Source: Thalassobius sp. I31.1 (GTDB lineage Bacteria > Pseudomonadota > Alphaproteobacteria > Rhodobacterales > Rhodobacteraceae). From it: 38,461 bases of DNA. Both the position numbers and the translations under genes were made by a program. Location of the stretch: contig NZ_PWAA01000016.1 of assembly GCF_003031585.1 (NCBI RefSeq), positions 1 through 38,461 of the forward strand, written 5' to 3'. The notes below the pieces were generated by a model that had not been told where the DNA came from, made no database searches, and worked only from the letters and a program-made list of their open reading frames with translations. Shown piece after piece: positions 15,283-24,128 of this stretch. How positions within the stretch are numbered: the stretch's first letter is position 1; each line of letters begins with the position of its first letter.

Positions 15283-15314
15283 AAACAAAGATGCCGACCC
15301 GCGTGGGTCGGCAT
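15283..15314 (-). terminator. Rho-independent terminator downstream of nrdJ
   Basis: ATGCCGACCC (15291-15300) and GGGTCGGCAT (15305-15314) form a perfect 10-bp stem with a four-base loop. On the minus strand CTTTGTTT follows, so it should stop transcription from nrdJ before the AAA+ operon promoter. Confidence 0.75.
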
Positions 15315-15445
15315 AATAGGTATTTAATGATTTCAATAACTTACACATTGATGGAAATTATATCCCCAACAAGTGGTCGCTATTCTAGGCCAAATGGGCC
15401 TCAATTGCCCGCTGTTTCAAGACGTGACACTAGCAGGCAGTCAGA

Positions 15446-17710
15446 TCATCCGCACTTGCTGTGTCCGCAGCTGCGGCAGGTCATGCAGCCTTCGACCATT
15501 TGCAGGTCAAACTGGCCACAGGATGGGCAGGCTTTGCCGCGTGGGGTGCCGCCGATTTGCACGACGTCGGCTTGTGGGTCTGACTTCAGCCCCATGCCTT
15601 CGCCAGCGATGAAACCTGTGCTGATCAGATGGGTTTCGATCACGCCGCCAATGGCCGCAAGGATGGAAGGCACATATTTGCCCTGCATCCAGGCACCGCC
15701 GCGAGGGTCGAATACGGCTTTCAGTTCTTCAACCACAAAGCTCACGTCACCGCCACGGCGGAAGACTGCGGAAATCATCCGTGTCAGGGCCACGGTCCAG
15801 GCGTAATGTTCCATGTTTTTGGAGTTGATGAACACCTCAAACGGGCGGCGCTGGCCGGACACGATCAGGTCATTCACCGTCAGATAAATCGCGTGTTCTG
15901 AATCTGGCCACTTCAGTTTGTAAGTGTGGCCTTCAAGCGATTGCGGACGATCCAGCGGTTCAGAAATGTAAACAACATCAGCGCCTTCATCGGCCTCTGG
16001 TGTCTTCTCACTTTCCTCAGACACGGACAGAACAGAACCGGTCACATCATTCGGGCGGTAGGTTGTACAGCCCTTACAACCGCTGTCCCAGGCCTGCATA
16101 TAGACCTCTTTGAAGTCATCAAAGTTGATGTCTTCGGGGCAGTTGATGGTCTTGGAAATAGAGCTGTCGATCCATTTTTGTGCTGCCGCCTGCATGCGCA
16201 CATGGGCTGCCGGGGCAAGGGTCTGGGCGTTCACAAAATAGCTCGGCAGTTCTTTATCGCCGAACTTATCGCGCCACATTTGTACTGCGTAATCAACGAC
16301 TTCTTCCTCAGTACGGGAACCGTCTTTCTGCAGGACCTTGCGCTTATAGCTGTAGGCAAACACAGGTTCGATGCCGGAACTGACGTTGCCCGCATACAGG
16401 CTGATGGTGCCGGTTGGCGCGATTGAGGTCAGCAGAGCGTTGCGAATGCCGTGTTCAGCGATCTCAGCGCGCACATCGTCGTCCATCTGCATCATATTGC
16501 CGGACGCCAGGTATTTGTCGGCATCAAACAGCGGGAATGCGCCTTTTTCCCTGGCAAGGTCCACTGACGCCAGATAGGCGGCGCGGGCGATACGTTTCAT
16601 CCAGCTTTCGGTCTGACGCGCCGCTTCCTCTGACCCATATTCAAGACCAGTCATCAGCAATGCATCCGCAAGGCCGGTCACACCAAGGCCAATACGACGT
16701 TTTGCAGCGGCTTCACGGGCCTGGGCTTCCAGCGGGAAACGGGAGGCATCAACAACGTTGTCCATCATGCGCACAGCGGTTGCGACGAGTTCGCTCAGCT
16801 GTTCTTCATCAAGATCCGCCTCGGCTTCAAACGGGTTAGCAACCAGACGGGCAAGGTTAATAGAGCCCAGCAGGCACGCGCCATAAGGCGGCAGAGGTTG
16901 TTCACCACATGGGTTGGTGGACGCAATATCCTCGCAGTAATTCAGGTTGTTCATCGCGTTAATACGGTCGATGAAAATCACACCTGGTTCCGCCTGACTG
17001 TAGGTTGATTGCATGATTTGATTCCACAAATCACGTGCATTTACAGTGTGATAGACCTTGCCATCGAATTTCAGTTCCCACGGACCATCTGCTTTCACGG
17101 CTTCCATGAAATCATCTGTCACCAGAACGGACAGGTTGAACATGCGCAGGCGGGCTGCGTCAGATTTGGCTGTGATGAAGTGTTCGATATCCGGGTGGTC
17201 ACAGCGCATGGTCGCCATCATCGCGCCGCGGCGTGAACCTGCGGACATGATCGTGCGGCACATTGCGTCCCAGACATCCATGAAAGACAGCGGGCCAGAC
17301 GCATCGGCAGCAACGCCTTTTACGTCGGCACCACGGGGGCGTATCGTGCTGAAATCATAGCCGATTCCGCCACCTTGCTGCATGGTCAGCGCGGCTTCTT
17401 TCAGGTTGTCAAAAATGCCGCCCATGCTGTCCGGCACAGTGCCCATAACGAAGCAGTTGAACAGGGTAACAGCGCGGCCTGTGCCAGCACCGGCAGCGAT
17501 ACGGCCGGCAGGCAGGAATTTGAAATCTTCCAGGGCTGCATAGAATTTTTCTTCCCAGCCTTTGCTGTCTTTTTCGACTTCCGCGAGCGCGCGCGCGATA
17601 CGACGCCAGCTGTCTTCCACAGCCTTATCAACGGCTGAGCCATCAGCATTTTTCAGACGGTATTTCATATCCCAGATTTGTTCGGCAATCGGGGCGGCAA
17701 AACGGCTCAT
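15446..17710 (-). CDS. nrdJ: Adenosylcobalamin-dependent (class II) ribonucleotide reductase
   Basis: This 754-residue enzyme reduces ribonucleotides to deoxyribonucleotides using a cobalamin-derived radical, without oxygen dependence. The sequence shows Cys86 in Leu-Phe-Asn-Cys-Phe (one of the redox pair), the catalytic Asn-Pro-Cys-Gly-Glu (Cys268, Glu270), and the phosphate-binding Pro-Thr-Gly-Thr-Ile-Ser segment. A C-terminal zinc-ribbon-like Cys cluster (Cys-Pro-Ser-Cys, Cys-Met-Thr-Cys, and Cys-Gly-His-Ser-Lys-Cys) probably relays reducing power. The start ATG at 17710 has AGGAAG at good spacing. A perfect stem terminator lies downstream. The length fits the shorter class II form of Rhodobacterales. 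It is the first clear core gene next to the accessory region. Confidence 0.95.
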   Translation of the reverse strand: MSRFAAPIAEQIWDMKYRLKNADGSAVDKAVEDSWRRIARALAEVEKDSKGWEEKFYAALEDFKFLPAGRIAAGAGTGRAVTLFNCFVMGTVPDSMGGIFDNLKEAALTMQQGGGIGYDFSTIRPRGADVKGVAADASGPLSFMDVWDAMCRTIMSAGSRRGAMMATMRCDHPDIEHFITAKSDAARLRMFNLSVLVTDDFMEAVKADGPWELKFDGKVYHTVNARDLWNQIMQSTYSQAEPGVIFIDRINAMNNLNYCEDIASTNPCGEQPLPPYGACLLGSINLARLVANPFEAEADLDEEQLSELVATAVRMMDNVVDASRFPLEAQAREAAAKRRIGLGVTGLADALLMTGLEYGSEEAARQTESWMKRIARAAYLASVDLAREKGAFPLFDADKYLASGNMMQMDDDVRAEIAEHGIRNALLTSIAPTGTISLYAGNVSSGIEPVFAYSYKRKVLQKDGSRTEEEVVDYAVQMWRDKFGDKELPSYFVNAQTLAPAAHVRMQAAAQKWIDSSISKTINCPEDINFDDFKEVYMQAWDSGCKGCTTYRPNDVTGSVLSVSEESEKTPEADEGADVVYISEPLDRPQSLEGHTYKLKWPDSEHAIYLTVNDLIVSGQRRPFEVFINSKNMEHYAWTVALTRMISAVFRRGGDVSFVVEELKAVFDPRGGAWMQGKYVPSILAAIGGVIETHLISTGFIAGEGMGLKSDPQADVVQIGGTPRGKACPSCGQFDLQMVEGCMTCRSCGHSKCG

Positions 17711-17851
17711 CGCGGCTTCCTGACATCGGTAAATGGTGTTAAATGAGGATCACAAACTACCTCGCGCAGCTGTGAAGCGTCAACGATTTTATCTTCCTAA
17801 ATTGCGAAATATAGTGGTTGCAGAACGGAAATCCACAAGATACGGGGTCAT

Positions 17852-18274
17852 ATGGGGAATCTACATCTCATAAAACTATGCGTTGGAATCGACTCACCGG
17901 ATCAGCTTTTGCTGTCCCGGGAAAGCCATGGCACCCTGCATACACCCACAAGGCACGTGACACGCATGTGGCCTAAACGTGAGGTTGAGTTGCTGGATGG
18001 CGGATCGCTTTACTGGGTGATGAAGGGCGTGGTTCAGGCACGTCAGGAGATTCTGCGTCTTGATGAAATTACCGGGGAAGACGGGATTCGTCGCTGTGGG
18101 ATTATTCTGAAACCGGATGTGATCCGCACCACTGCCGCGCCAAGACGGGCCTTTCAGGGCTGGCGTTATCTGAAGGGTGAAGACGCCCCTGTGGATCTGC
18201 CTGAAAACCGCGTGAAAGATGATGCGTTGCCCCCGGAACTGGCCCGGGAGCTGTCAGATATCGGACTGTGCTGA
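17852..18274 (+). CDS. DUF1489 family protein
   Basis: This 140-residue soluble protein starts at the ATG at 17852 with Gly-Asn-Leu-His-Leu-Ile-Lys-Leu-Cys-Val-Gly, the usual opening of the alphaproteobacterial DUF1489 family. Further family features are the Met-Trp-Pro-Lys-Arg segment (about 39-43), Gly-Ser-Leu-Tyr-Trp-Val-Met-Lys-Gly (51-59), and Arg-Ala-Phe-Gln-Gly-Trp-Arg-Tyr-Leu (98-106). No function is established that I know of. It is transcribed divergently from nrdJ and convergently with hisG. It looks like a single-gene unit. Confidence 0.85.
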   Translation: MGNLHLIKLCVGIDSPDQLLLSRESHGTLHTPTRHVTRMWPKREVELLDGGSLYWVMKGVVQARQEILRLDEITGEDGIRRCGIILKPDVIRTTAAPRRAFQGWRYLKGEDAPVDLPENRVKDDALPPELARELSDIGLC

Positions 18275-18312
18275 ACCAGCCTGAAAACCCGTATTCGGCA
18301 CATACACAATCC

Positions 18313-18340
18313 ATGCACTATCTATGCACATCTTATGCAT
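18313..18340. repeat. Three phased ATGCA(C/T) repeats between DUF1489 gene and hisG
   Basis: ATGCAC, ATGCAC and ATGCAT begin at 18313, 18324 and 18335, exactly 11 bases apart, so they lie on one face of the helix. They lie between the 3' ends of two convergent genes. A protein-binding array or chance are both possible. Confidence 0.5.
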
Positions 18341-18368
18341 ACGCAGCGCACGCGGCGGCAACCTGTCG

Positions 18369-19061
18369 TTAAACGTCGAGTTTCGCCAAAAGCGCTTTCA
18401 GCGCGGTCCGTTCAGAATCGGCCCAGGGCGCTTTACGTGACCGCAAAAGCGTTGCCTGAGACCGATGCACCAGACCGTCAGACAGAATCTTCAGGTGGTT
18501 TGCCCGCAGAGTTTCGCCGGTGGATGTGATATCCGCCACGGCTTCGGCGGTTTCGTTTTTCACAGCCCCTTCGGTTGCCCCCTGACTGTCGACCAGCTGA
18601 TAGTCGGCAACCCCGTGATCGCGCAGAAATTCACGAATCATCCGGTGGTATTTCGTGGCGATGCGCAGGCGGAACCCATGACGCGCGCGGAAGGCGGCAG
18701 AGGCCGCATCCAGATCATCCAGTGTTTCCACATCGACCCAGAATTTCGGCACAGCAATAATCAGATCGGCCTGACCGAATCCCATCGGTGCGATTTCTTC
18801 CACCTGATTTTCCCAGGCCGCCAGTTTTTCGCGCACAAGATCGGTGCCGGTGACACCCAGGTGAATGCGGCCTTCAGACAGTTCGCGGGGGATTTCACTG
18901 GCAGAGAGCAGAACAAGTTCCACGCCTTCCACACCGGCAACGGCACCCGCATATTCACGGTCAGATCCGGTGCGGGCCAGTTCAATGCCACGCTTGCCAA
19001 ACCAGGCGAAGGTTTTTTCCATCAGACGCCCTTTGGAGGGCACACCAAGTTTCAGGGTCAT
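18369..19061 (-). CDS. hisG: ATP phosphoribosyltransferase, short catalytic form
   Basis: HisG couples ATP and PRPP in the first step of histidine synthesis. At 230 residues this is the short form, which lacks the C-terminal regulatory domain and needs HisZ. The family opening is visible (Leu-Gly-Val-Pro-Ser-Lys-Gly-Arg-Leu), as are Gly-Val-Thr-Gly-Thr-Asp-Leu-Val (about 69-76) and the PRPP loop Asp-Ile-Thr-Ser-Thr-Gly-Glu-Thr-Leu near 171-179. Its ATG overlaps the hisZ stop (19058-19061), so the two subunits should be made in step. Feedback by histidine would act through HisZ. Confidence 0.95.
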   Translation of the reverse strand: MTLKLGVPSKGRLMEKTFAWFGKRGIELARTGSDREYAGAVAGVEGVELVLLSASEIPRELSEGRIHLGVTGTDLVREKLAAWENQVEEIAPMGFGQADLIIAVPKFWVDVETLDDLDAASAAFRARHGFRLRIATKYHRMIREFLRDHGVADYQLVDSQGATEGAVKNETAEAVADITSTGETLRANHLKILSDGLVHRSQATLLRSRKAPWADSERTALKALLAKLDV

Positions 19062-20164
19062 ATCGCGCCCTCCGCCTCAAGCAACAGATCAGGGCGGATC
19101 ACGCCGCCCACCGCCGGAATGGAACGCCCCTGCCCCAGCACACGGGTCAGCGCATCATAGCGCCCGCCGGTGGCCACCGCAGGGCCGCCGGTTTTGCCAA
19201 AGCTGAAAACAAATCCGTCGTAATATTCCATAGAACTGCGCCCGTGACTTGCATCGAAATCAAGGTTTGCTGTGTCGATCCCACGCTGTGCCATGGCGGC
19301 AAGGCGGGCTTCGAAAGCTTCGGTCGCGGTGGCGACAGATGGCATATCAACAGCAATGTCGCGCAATGTGCTGAGCGCTTGCGGCGCAGGGGCACGCAGC
19401 GTCAGAAGTTCTTCCAGCATCTCGGCTTCATTCCGGGAAATCGGGGCCTCGACCGCGTCTTCCTGAATGACCGTCAGACGGGCACGCACATCTTCTTCAG
19501 ATCGCATACCAACCTGGGCACCGGCATTTTCCAGAAGCACATCCTGCGTATTGGTTTCCAGCAGATCAAGCAGCTTTGCCCGTGCCGCAGGCAAAGGCGT
19601 GCGACCAGAGAACCGGTCCAGCAGGCTGCGGAATTTGCGTGGACGCCAGATGTGGCGCAGCAGGGCGTTTTTGCGGCGATCAGATGCGGACAGCCCGGCA
19701 ACAGCCGCGCGCAGAATGCCCATATCTCCGGTGACCGCAGACAGGCCCTTGCCACGCAGAACACCGTTGAACAGCGCGAAAACTTCGGCATCGGCCCCGG
19801 CGGGATCTTCGCGATCAAACACCTCATAGCCGACCTGCAGATATTCGCTGGCGCGGCCCAGGTCTTCTTCCTGGCGACGGAAGACTTTGCCGGAATAGGT
19901 GTAACGGGCCGGTTCAGCACCGTGGTTCATATGCATCTGCACCACAGGCACGGTGAAATCCGGGCGCAACATCAGTTCGCCCCGCAGGGGATCGGATGTC
20001 ACATAGGTGCGGGCGCGAATGTCTTCGCCGTACAGATCCAGCAGGACTTCGGCGGGTTGCAGCATGTCTGCTTCAACCAGGGTCGCACCGGAGGTTTCAA
20101 AAAAGCTGCGCAATCTGGCGGCTTCCGCAACCAGACGCAGCGACGCAGCGCTTGTATTGGTCAT
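19058..20164 (-). CDS. hisZ: ATP phosphoribosyltransferase regulatory subunit
   Basis: HisZ is a catalytically dead paralogue of histidyl-tRNA synthetase that completes the short HisG and confers histidine feedback. The 368-residue chain keeps the class II synthetase core, for example Leu-Arg-Pro-Asp-Phe-Thr-Val-Pro-Val (about 66-74), [10 protein letters not shown] (86-95), and a late Gly-Gly-Arg-Tyr-Asp-Ala-Leu motif. It lacks the C-terminal anticodon-binding domain. It overlaps hisS upstream and hisG downstream by ATGA junctions. Standing next to its own paralogue hisS, it is a visible example of gene duplication and specialisation, although the duplication itself is ancient. Confidence 0.93.
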   Translation of the reverse strand: MTNTSAASLRLVAEAARLRSFFETSGATLVEADMLQPAEVLLDLYGEDIRARTYVTSDPLRGELMLRPDFTVPVVQMHMNHGAEPARYTYSGKVFRRQEEDLGRASEYLQVGYEVFDREDPAGADAEVFALFNGVLRGKGLSAVTGDMGILRAAVAGLSASDRRKNALLRHIWRPRKFRSLLDRFSGRTPLPAARAKLLDLLETNTQDVLLENAGAQVGMRSEEDVRARLTVIQEDAVEAPISRNEAEMLEELLTLRAPAPQALSTLRDIAVDMPSVATATEAFEARLAAMAQRGIDTANLDFDASHGRSSMEYYDGFVFSFGKTGGPAVATGGRYDALTRVLGQGRSIPAVGGVIRPDLLLEAEGAI

Positions 20165-21648
20165 CCGGCATTTCCTTCCAGGATTTTGCGGACTTCAGCC
20201 ACCAGATCAGCGCGTGCAATTTCACGCTGGGCAGGCTGGGCTTTCCATTCTTCATGGGTGGCGCTTTCCGCAATCTTCGCACCCAGCACGAGATCTTTGA
20301 TCTGGACAACACCGCGCTCGGCCTCATCCCCGCCCTGAATGACCGCAACGGGGGACTGGCGTTTGTCCGCGTATTTCAGCTGGTTTCCGAAGTTCTTGGG
20401 ATTGCCAAGGTAAACTTCCGCCCGGATGCCTTCCACGCGCAGTTCAGACACCATCGCCTGATAATCCGCCATACGATCGCGATCCATCACGGTGACCACA
20501 ACCGGGCCAGGACCGGCACTTGCCGCGCGGCCCTTCATGCGCAGAGCAGCCAGCAGACGATCAACACCGATGGAAACGCCAGTTGCAGGCACGGCCTGAC
20601 CGGTGAAGCGTTTCACCAGATCATCGTAACGGCCACCGCCAGCGACGGAGCCAAACTGACGGGTGCGGCCTTTTTCATCCTGAATGTCGAAGGTGAGTTC
20701 AGCTTCAAACACCGGGCCGGTGTAATAGCCAAGGCCACGCACAACGGATGGGTCGATGTCCACCTGATCCGGGCCGTAGCCCTGGGCGTCGAGCAGATCC
20801 GCGATCTGTTGCAGCTCTTTCACGCCTTCCGCACCAATGGTGGATTCGCCCACGGCTTGCGCGAGGTTTGCCAGTGTCTCAGCCGTGGTTGCGCCCTTAG
20901 ACGTCAGGAAGGCGATCACAGGGTCAGCCTGTTCCGCCGCAAGGCCCACGCCGTCGATGAACGCGCCGGATGCATCCTTGCGCCCGGTTGTCAGCAATTC
21001 ACGCACGCCGCTTTCGCCGACTTTGTCGAACTTGTCGATGGTCCGCAGAACGTCGTCACGCTGGGAGTCGTCAGAGAGCCCCATGACCTCAAGCACACCA
21101 TTCAGAACTTTGCGGTTGTTGACGCGCACGATGTAGTCACCGCGGGCAATGCCGACTTTTTCCAGAACGTCAGACAGCATCGCACAGATTTCAGCGTCAG
21201 CCGCCACAGACGGCGCGCCAACAGTATCCGCATCACATTGATAGAACTGACGGAAACGGCCAGGGCCGGGCTTTTCATTGCGCCAGACCGGGCCCATCGC
21301 GAAACGGCGATAGGGCGTCGGCAGATCATTGCGGTGCTGGGCGTAAACACGGGCCAGGGGGGCTGTCAGATCATAGCGCAGCGCCATCCAGTCGCCGTTG
21401 CCATCGTCTTCATATTCCTGCCAGGCGAACACACCTTCGTTCGGGCGATCAACATCGGGCAGGAATTTACCCAGGGCTTCCACAGTTTCCACCGCAGAGC
21501 TTTCCAGCGCCTCAAAGCCGTAATGATGGTAAACCGCCGCGATAGCATCGAGCATCGTTTTGCGCTCATGCACCTCATGCCCGAAATAGTCGCGGAAGCC
21601 TTTAGGGGTTTCTGCCTTGGGACGCGGAGATTTCTTTACTTTGGCCAT
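20161..21648 (-). CDS. hisS: Histidyl-tRNA synthetase
   Basis: This 495-residue class II synthetase charges tRNA-His. I place the start at the ATG at 21648, where AAGG precedes at suitable distance and the protein opens with Met-Ala-Lys-Val-Lys and then Pro-Lys-Gly-Phe-Arg-Asp. Motif 2-like Arg-Tyr-Asp-Leu-Thr-Ala-Pro and [10 protein letters not shown] are present. The histidine-specific Gly-Leu-Gly-Tyr-Tyr-Thr-Gly and motif 3 with Gly-Val-Asp-Arg-Leu-Leu complete the active site. The basic N-terminal extension is longer than in E. coli HisRS. Its stop overlaps the hisZ start, so tRNA charging and histidine synthesis genes share one transcript. Confidence 0.95.
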   Translation of the reverse strand: MAKVKKSPRPKAETPKGFRDYFGHEVHERKTMLDAIAAVYHHYGFEALESSAVETVEALGKFLPDVDRPNEGVFAWQEYEDDGNGDWMALRYDLTAPLARVYAQHRNDLPTPYRRFAMGPVWRNEKPGPGRFRQFYQCDADTVGAPSVAADAEICAMLSDVLEKVGIARGDYIVRVNNRKVLNGVLEVMGLSDDSQRDDVLRTIDKFDKVGESGVRELLTTGRKDASGAFIDGVGLAAEQADPVIAFLTSKGATTAETLANLAQAVGESTIGAEGVKELQQIADLLDAQGYGPDQVDIDPSVVRGLGYYTGPVFEAELTFDIQDEKGRTRQFGSVAGGGRYDDLVKRFTGQAVPATGVSIGVDRLLAALRMKGRAASAGPGPVVVTVMDRDRMADYQAMVSELRVEGIRAEVYLGNPKNFGNQLKYADKRQSPVAVIQGGDEAERGVVQIKDLVLGAKIAESATHEEWKAQPAQREIARADLVAEVRKILEGNAG

Positions 21649-21741
21649 TGGTCTTACCTTTGGGTCATATTTCACGCGCACCTGTAACGCGCGCGCAGGC
21701 GCGGGGCAAGACAACAGGGGCTGTGACACATAATCTTCAGC

Positions 21742-22200
21742 TTAAAGCGGCAGTTCTGTCGTCGATTTAAGCTCTTTCAGGGAAACAGACGACGATACCC
21801 CCCGGACAAACGGGTGAAGCAGCAGGTTGTGGGTCATGAAGTTTTCATATTCCACCACGTCACGGGTGCGGATTTTCAGCACGTAATCGGCACCCCCGGT
21901 CAGTTTGTGGCATTCCATGATTTCGGCGTGACGCTGCACCAGGCTTTCAAAAGCGGTGACAGAATCCTCGGAGTGATCCGCAAGGGTGATATTGGCGAAG
22001 ATGCAAAAGCCCGCATCAATCTTTGCGGCATCCAGCAGGGTGACGCGGCCGCGAATAATCCCGCGTGCCTCAAAATCCTGAAGCCTGCGCCAGGCCGTGC
22101 TTTGCGCCATCCCCGCCCGTTGGGCCAGTTCCGCCACGGGTAAGGTGGAATCGCGCTGAATTTCCCGCAGAAGTGCTTTTTCCTGATCTGTGAATTCCAA
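21742..22200 (-). CDS. Lrp/AsnC family transcriptional regulator
   Basis: This 152-residue protein has the two-domain Lrp layout. The N-terminal HTH (about residues 5-60) holds Leu-Leu-Arg-Glu-Ile-Gln-Arg-Asp-Ser, then Leu-Ala-Gln-Arg-Ala-Gly-Met and the recognition helix Ser-Thr-Ala-Trp-Arg-Arg-Leu. The C-terminal RAM domain (about 65-145) carries the Leu-Thr-Gly-Gly-Ala-Asp-Tyr ligand-binding turn. The start is a TTG at 22200 behind AAAGGGG. It is transcribed away from phhA across a 107-base gap, so it most likely controls phenylalanine hydroxylase in response to an amino acid, as Lrp-type regulators of amino acid catabolism often do. Confidence 0.9.
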   Translation of the reverse strand: MEFTDQEKALLREIQRDSTLPVAELAQRAGMAQSTAWRRLQDFEARGIIRGRVTLLDAAKIDAGFCIFANITLADHSEDSVTAFESLVQRHAEIMECHKLTGGADYVLKIRTRDVVEYENFMTHNLLLHPFVRGVSSSVSLKELKSTTELPL

Positions 22201-22307
22201 ATTACACCCCTTTCCGAAATATTCAGGTCAAACATGCCAGATTATCCACCAATCTGAAACCCGCATTTCACCAACAGGGCGTATCCTGACACAAAGGAGA
22301 CGCGACC

Positions 22308-23099
22308 ATGACGAAACAGACCGACGGTGGATATGCTTCACTCAGCCCCGATGCATCGGGATATTATCCCTATTCTGAGGATGATCGCGCGGTCTGGCGC
22401 ACGTTGTTTACGCGCCAGATGGGTGCGCTGCAGGGCGTGATGGTGGACAGCTACCTGGACGGGATCCGGGTGCTTGGGCTGAATGCGGATGCGGTGCCGC
22501 AGGTTGTCGACATTGATAAACGCCTGAACGGGCTGACCGGTGCGGGTGTCGAAGGTGTGCCTGCGCTGATTGCGCCAACGCGGTTCTTAAACCTTTTGTC
22601 GGATCGCAAATTCCCCGTCGCCACCTTCCTGCGGCGGCGCGAACATATGGATTACATCGAAGAACCCGATCTGTTTCACGAGGTTTTCGGTCATTGCCCC
22701 CTGCTGACCAACAGCCCCTATTGCGATTTTATTGAACGGTTCGGACAGCAGGCGCAAAAGCTGGGCAAAGGCTATAGCTGGCATATGTTCCGCCTGTTCT
22801 GGTTCACGGTGGAATTTGGCCTGATCCACACAAAAGACGGTGTGCGGGCTTACGGCGCAGGCATCGGATCTTCCCCGGCTGAGGCGGAAAACGCGATGAA
22901 TGGTCATGCGGAAATCCGTGATTTTGACCTGATGGATGTGCTGCGCACCCCGTATCGGATCGACATTGTGCAGCCGGTGTATTTTGCGATTGAAAGCTTT
23001 GAGGCCCTGACAATGGCGCTTGATCAGGATCTGGCGGCGCTGATTGATCAGGCGAAAGCCCTGGGCGATCACACGCCACTGTTTGACCAGGCGGCGTAA
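22308..23099 (+). CDS. phhA: Phenylalanine 4-monooxygenase
   Basis: This 263-residue monomer-type enzyme hydroxylates phenylalanine to tyrosine with a tetrahydropterin cofactor, oxygen and ferrous iron. The iron ligands are visible: His124 and His129 in Leu-Phe-His-Glu-Val-Phe-Gly-His-Cys-Pro, and Glu169 in Phe-Thr-Val-Glu-Phe-Gly-Leu. The length is that of bacterial enzymes lacking the regulatory ACT domain of animals. The ATG at 22308 follows AAAGGAGA at ideal spacing. Divergent Lrp/AsnC regulation is likely. No pterin recycling gene is adjacent. Confidence 0.95.
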   Translation: MTKQTDGGYASLSPDASGYYPYSEDDRAVWRTLFTRQMGALQGVMVDSYLDGIRVLGLNADAVPQVVDIDKRLNGLTGAGVEGVPALIAPTRFLNLLSDRKFPVATFLRRREHMDYIEEPDLFHEVFGHCPLLTNSPYCDFIERFGQQAQKLGKGYSWHMFRLFWFTVEFGLIHTKDGVRAYGAGIGSSPAEAENAMNGHAEIRDFDLMDVLRTPYRIDIVQPVYFAIESFEALTMALDQDLAALIDQAKALGDHTPLFDQAA

Positions 23100-23117
23100 A
23101 GCGCCTATGTGCAGGAT

Positions 23118-23324
23118 ATGACTGATCGTATCCTGCAGCTTGAAGAACAAATCGCCCATCTGACCCGCACGGTAGAGGAGCTATCCGATATCGTGGCGCG
23201 CCAGGAGACAGAGCTTGCTGTTCTGAATCGTCGGTCTTCCATGTTGATGGAACGCGAAGCGCAACGGGAAATGGAAGTCGGCGGCACGGTACCCCTGGCA
23301 GATCAGCGCCCGCCACATTGGTAA
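23118..23324 (+). CDS. slyX: SlyX family protein
   Basis: This short coiled-coil protein (about 68 residues from the ATG at 23118; a GTG three codons earlier at 23109 is possible) shows regular heptads: Ile-Leu-Gln-Leu-Glu-Glu-Gln-Ile, then Leu-Thr-Arg-Thr-Val-Glu-Glu-Leu. It ends with Arg-Pro-Pro-His-Trp, the invariant tail of SlyX. Its function is unknown. It lies 18 bases after phhA and is probably co-transcribed with it. The start is uncertain because AGGA is very close to the ATG. Confidence 0.85.
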   Translation: MTDRILQLEEQIAHLTRTVEELSDIVARQETELAVLNRRSSMLMEREAQREMEVGGTVPLADQRPPHW

Positions 23325-23346
23325 AGCCGACATAAGCCCGGGTGGA

Positions 23347-24015
23347 TCAGTTGTTGACCACTTCACGGGCAACCACGTCGCCCTTCCAGATCAGCAGTTC
23401 ACTGCGCGCACCGGAATAGCCGAAGCGATTGTAGACAGTCAGAAACGCGAGATTACGGTTCAGACGACTGCGCCGCCCGTCCGGGCAGGCTTCGCCATCT
23501 GACACGCCACAGGTGCGGTTTTTGAAGCGCTCGTAAGCGTTGTCCATATCGCTGTAAGGCCGGTTACGGACACCGCCTGCGTAACGGAACCCTTCATGCA
23601 CATCCGGTGACCCCAGCAGGGCCAGCGCTGCGGTGAATTTGCGCGCACAGCCATCGTCAAAACCTGTCAGGTAGAAATCACGCGGTGCACTGGTGCCGGG
23701 CGCGGTGTCGAACAGACGCACCCCCTGCCCCGGCGCGCGGTCGACTTCTTCGCCACGTTGCTGACGGGTGGTGCCACACACACGGGTCAGGCCATGTTCC
23801 ACCACGGGTTCTGCGGTGCGGCTGCGGCGGGCAAAGCGGTTGATTTCAGCGCTGGCGTCTTCAGACGTATCGGCAGTATGGGAGTTCGAAGGGCTGCCAC
23901 CGGCAACAAGACTGCGCGACACGCCACCACCATCAAGCGTCATTGTCTGACAGCCTGACAGAAGCACAGCCGCAAAAAGCAGGCCTGATGTACCCAGCTT
24001 AAAACCCATATTCAT
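23347..24015 (-). CDS. Putative lipoprotein of unknown function
   Basis: This 222-residue protein begins with a lipoprotein signal: Met-Asn-Met-Gly-Phe-Lys, a hydrophobic stretch, and lipobox Leu-Ser-Gly-Cys with lipidation at Cys22. A low-complexity Ser/Gly/Thr linker (about 30-55) follows. The globular part contains cysteines at about 80, 124, 169 and 178, suggesting disulfides in the periplasm. A Phe-Asp-Asp-Gly-Cys-Ala-Arg-Lys-Phe segment (120-128) may be family-specific. I do not recognise a known enzyme. It is convergent with slyX and downstream of dnaE, probably a separate transcription unit. Confidence 0.75.
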   Translation of the reverse strand: MNMGFKLGTSGLLFAAVLLSGCQTMTLDGGGVSRSLVAGGSPSNSHTADTSEDASAEINRFARRSRTAEPVVEHGLTRVCGTTRQQRGEEVDRAPGQGVRLFDTAPGTSAPRDFYLTGFDDGCARKFTAALALLGSPDVHEGFRYAGGVRNRPYSDMDNAYERFKNRTCGVSDGEACPDGRRSRLNRNLAFLTVYNRFGYSGARSELLIWKGDVVAREVVNN

Positions 24016-24026
24016 GATCCCTCATA

Positions 24027-24105
24027 CCCCGTCGCCCCTGTGTCAGGAACGACGGGGAGGTTTTATGACAAATTCATATGAGTTGTCGAGTGCCCTGATA
24101 TCAGG
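24027..24105. other. Hairpin and palindrome between dnaE and the lipoprotein gene
   Basis: CCCCGTCG (24027-24034) and CGACGGGG (24050-24057) are perfect 8-bp arms around a 15-base loop. CCTGATATCAGG (24094-24105) is a perfect 12-bp palindrome. Neither is followed by a T-run on the minus strand, so whether they end dnaE transcription or regulate the lipoprotein gene cannot be decided from the sequence. Confidence 0.35.
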
Positions 24106-24128
24106 CGTCTGGCCAGGCGGGACCGCGC

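Larger units (their letters stand above)
15127..15445. other. Junction between the accessory region and nrdJ
   Basis: There is no gene here. The stretch holds the promoter and palindrome of the AAA+ operon (15205-15256) and the nrdJ terminator (15283-15314). It marks the change from accessory genes to core genes. I see no tRNA and no obvious direct-repeat attachment site. Confidence 0.5.

Noticed and set aside
17804-17817. NrdR-box-like sequence upstream of nrdJ
   Set aside because: Only one weak copy; NrdR sites come as two boxes about three helical turns apart and no second box is present.
19996-21687. 563-codon frame antisense to hisS
   Set aside because: An artefact of GC-rich codon use opposite a certain gene; the translation is His/Arg-rich with no domain.
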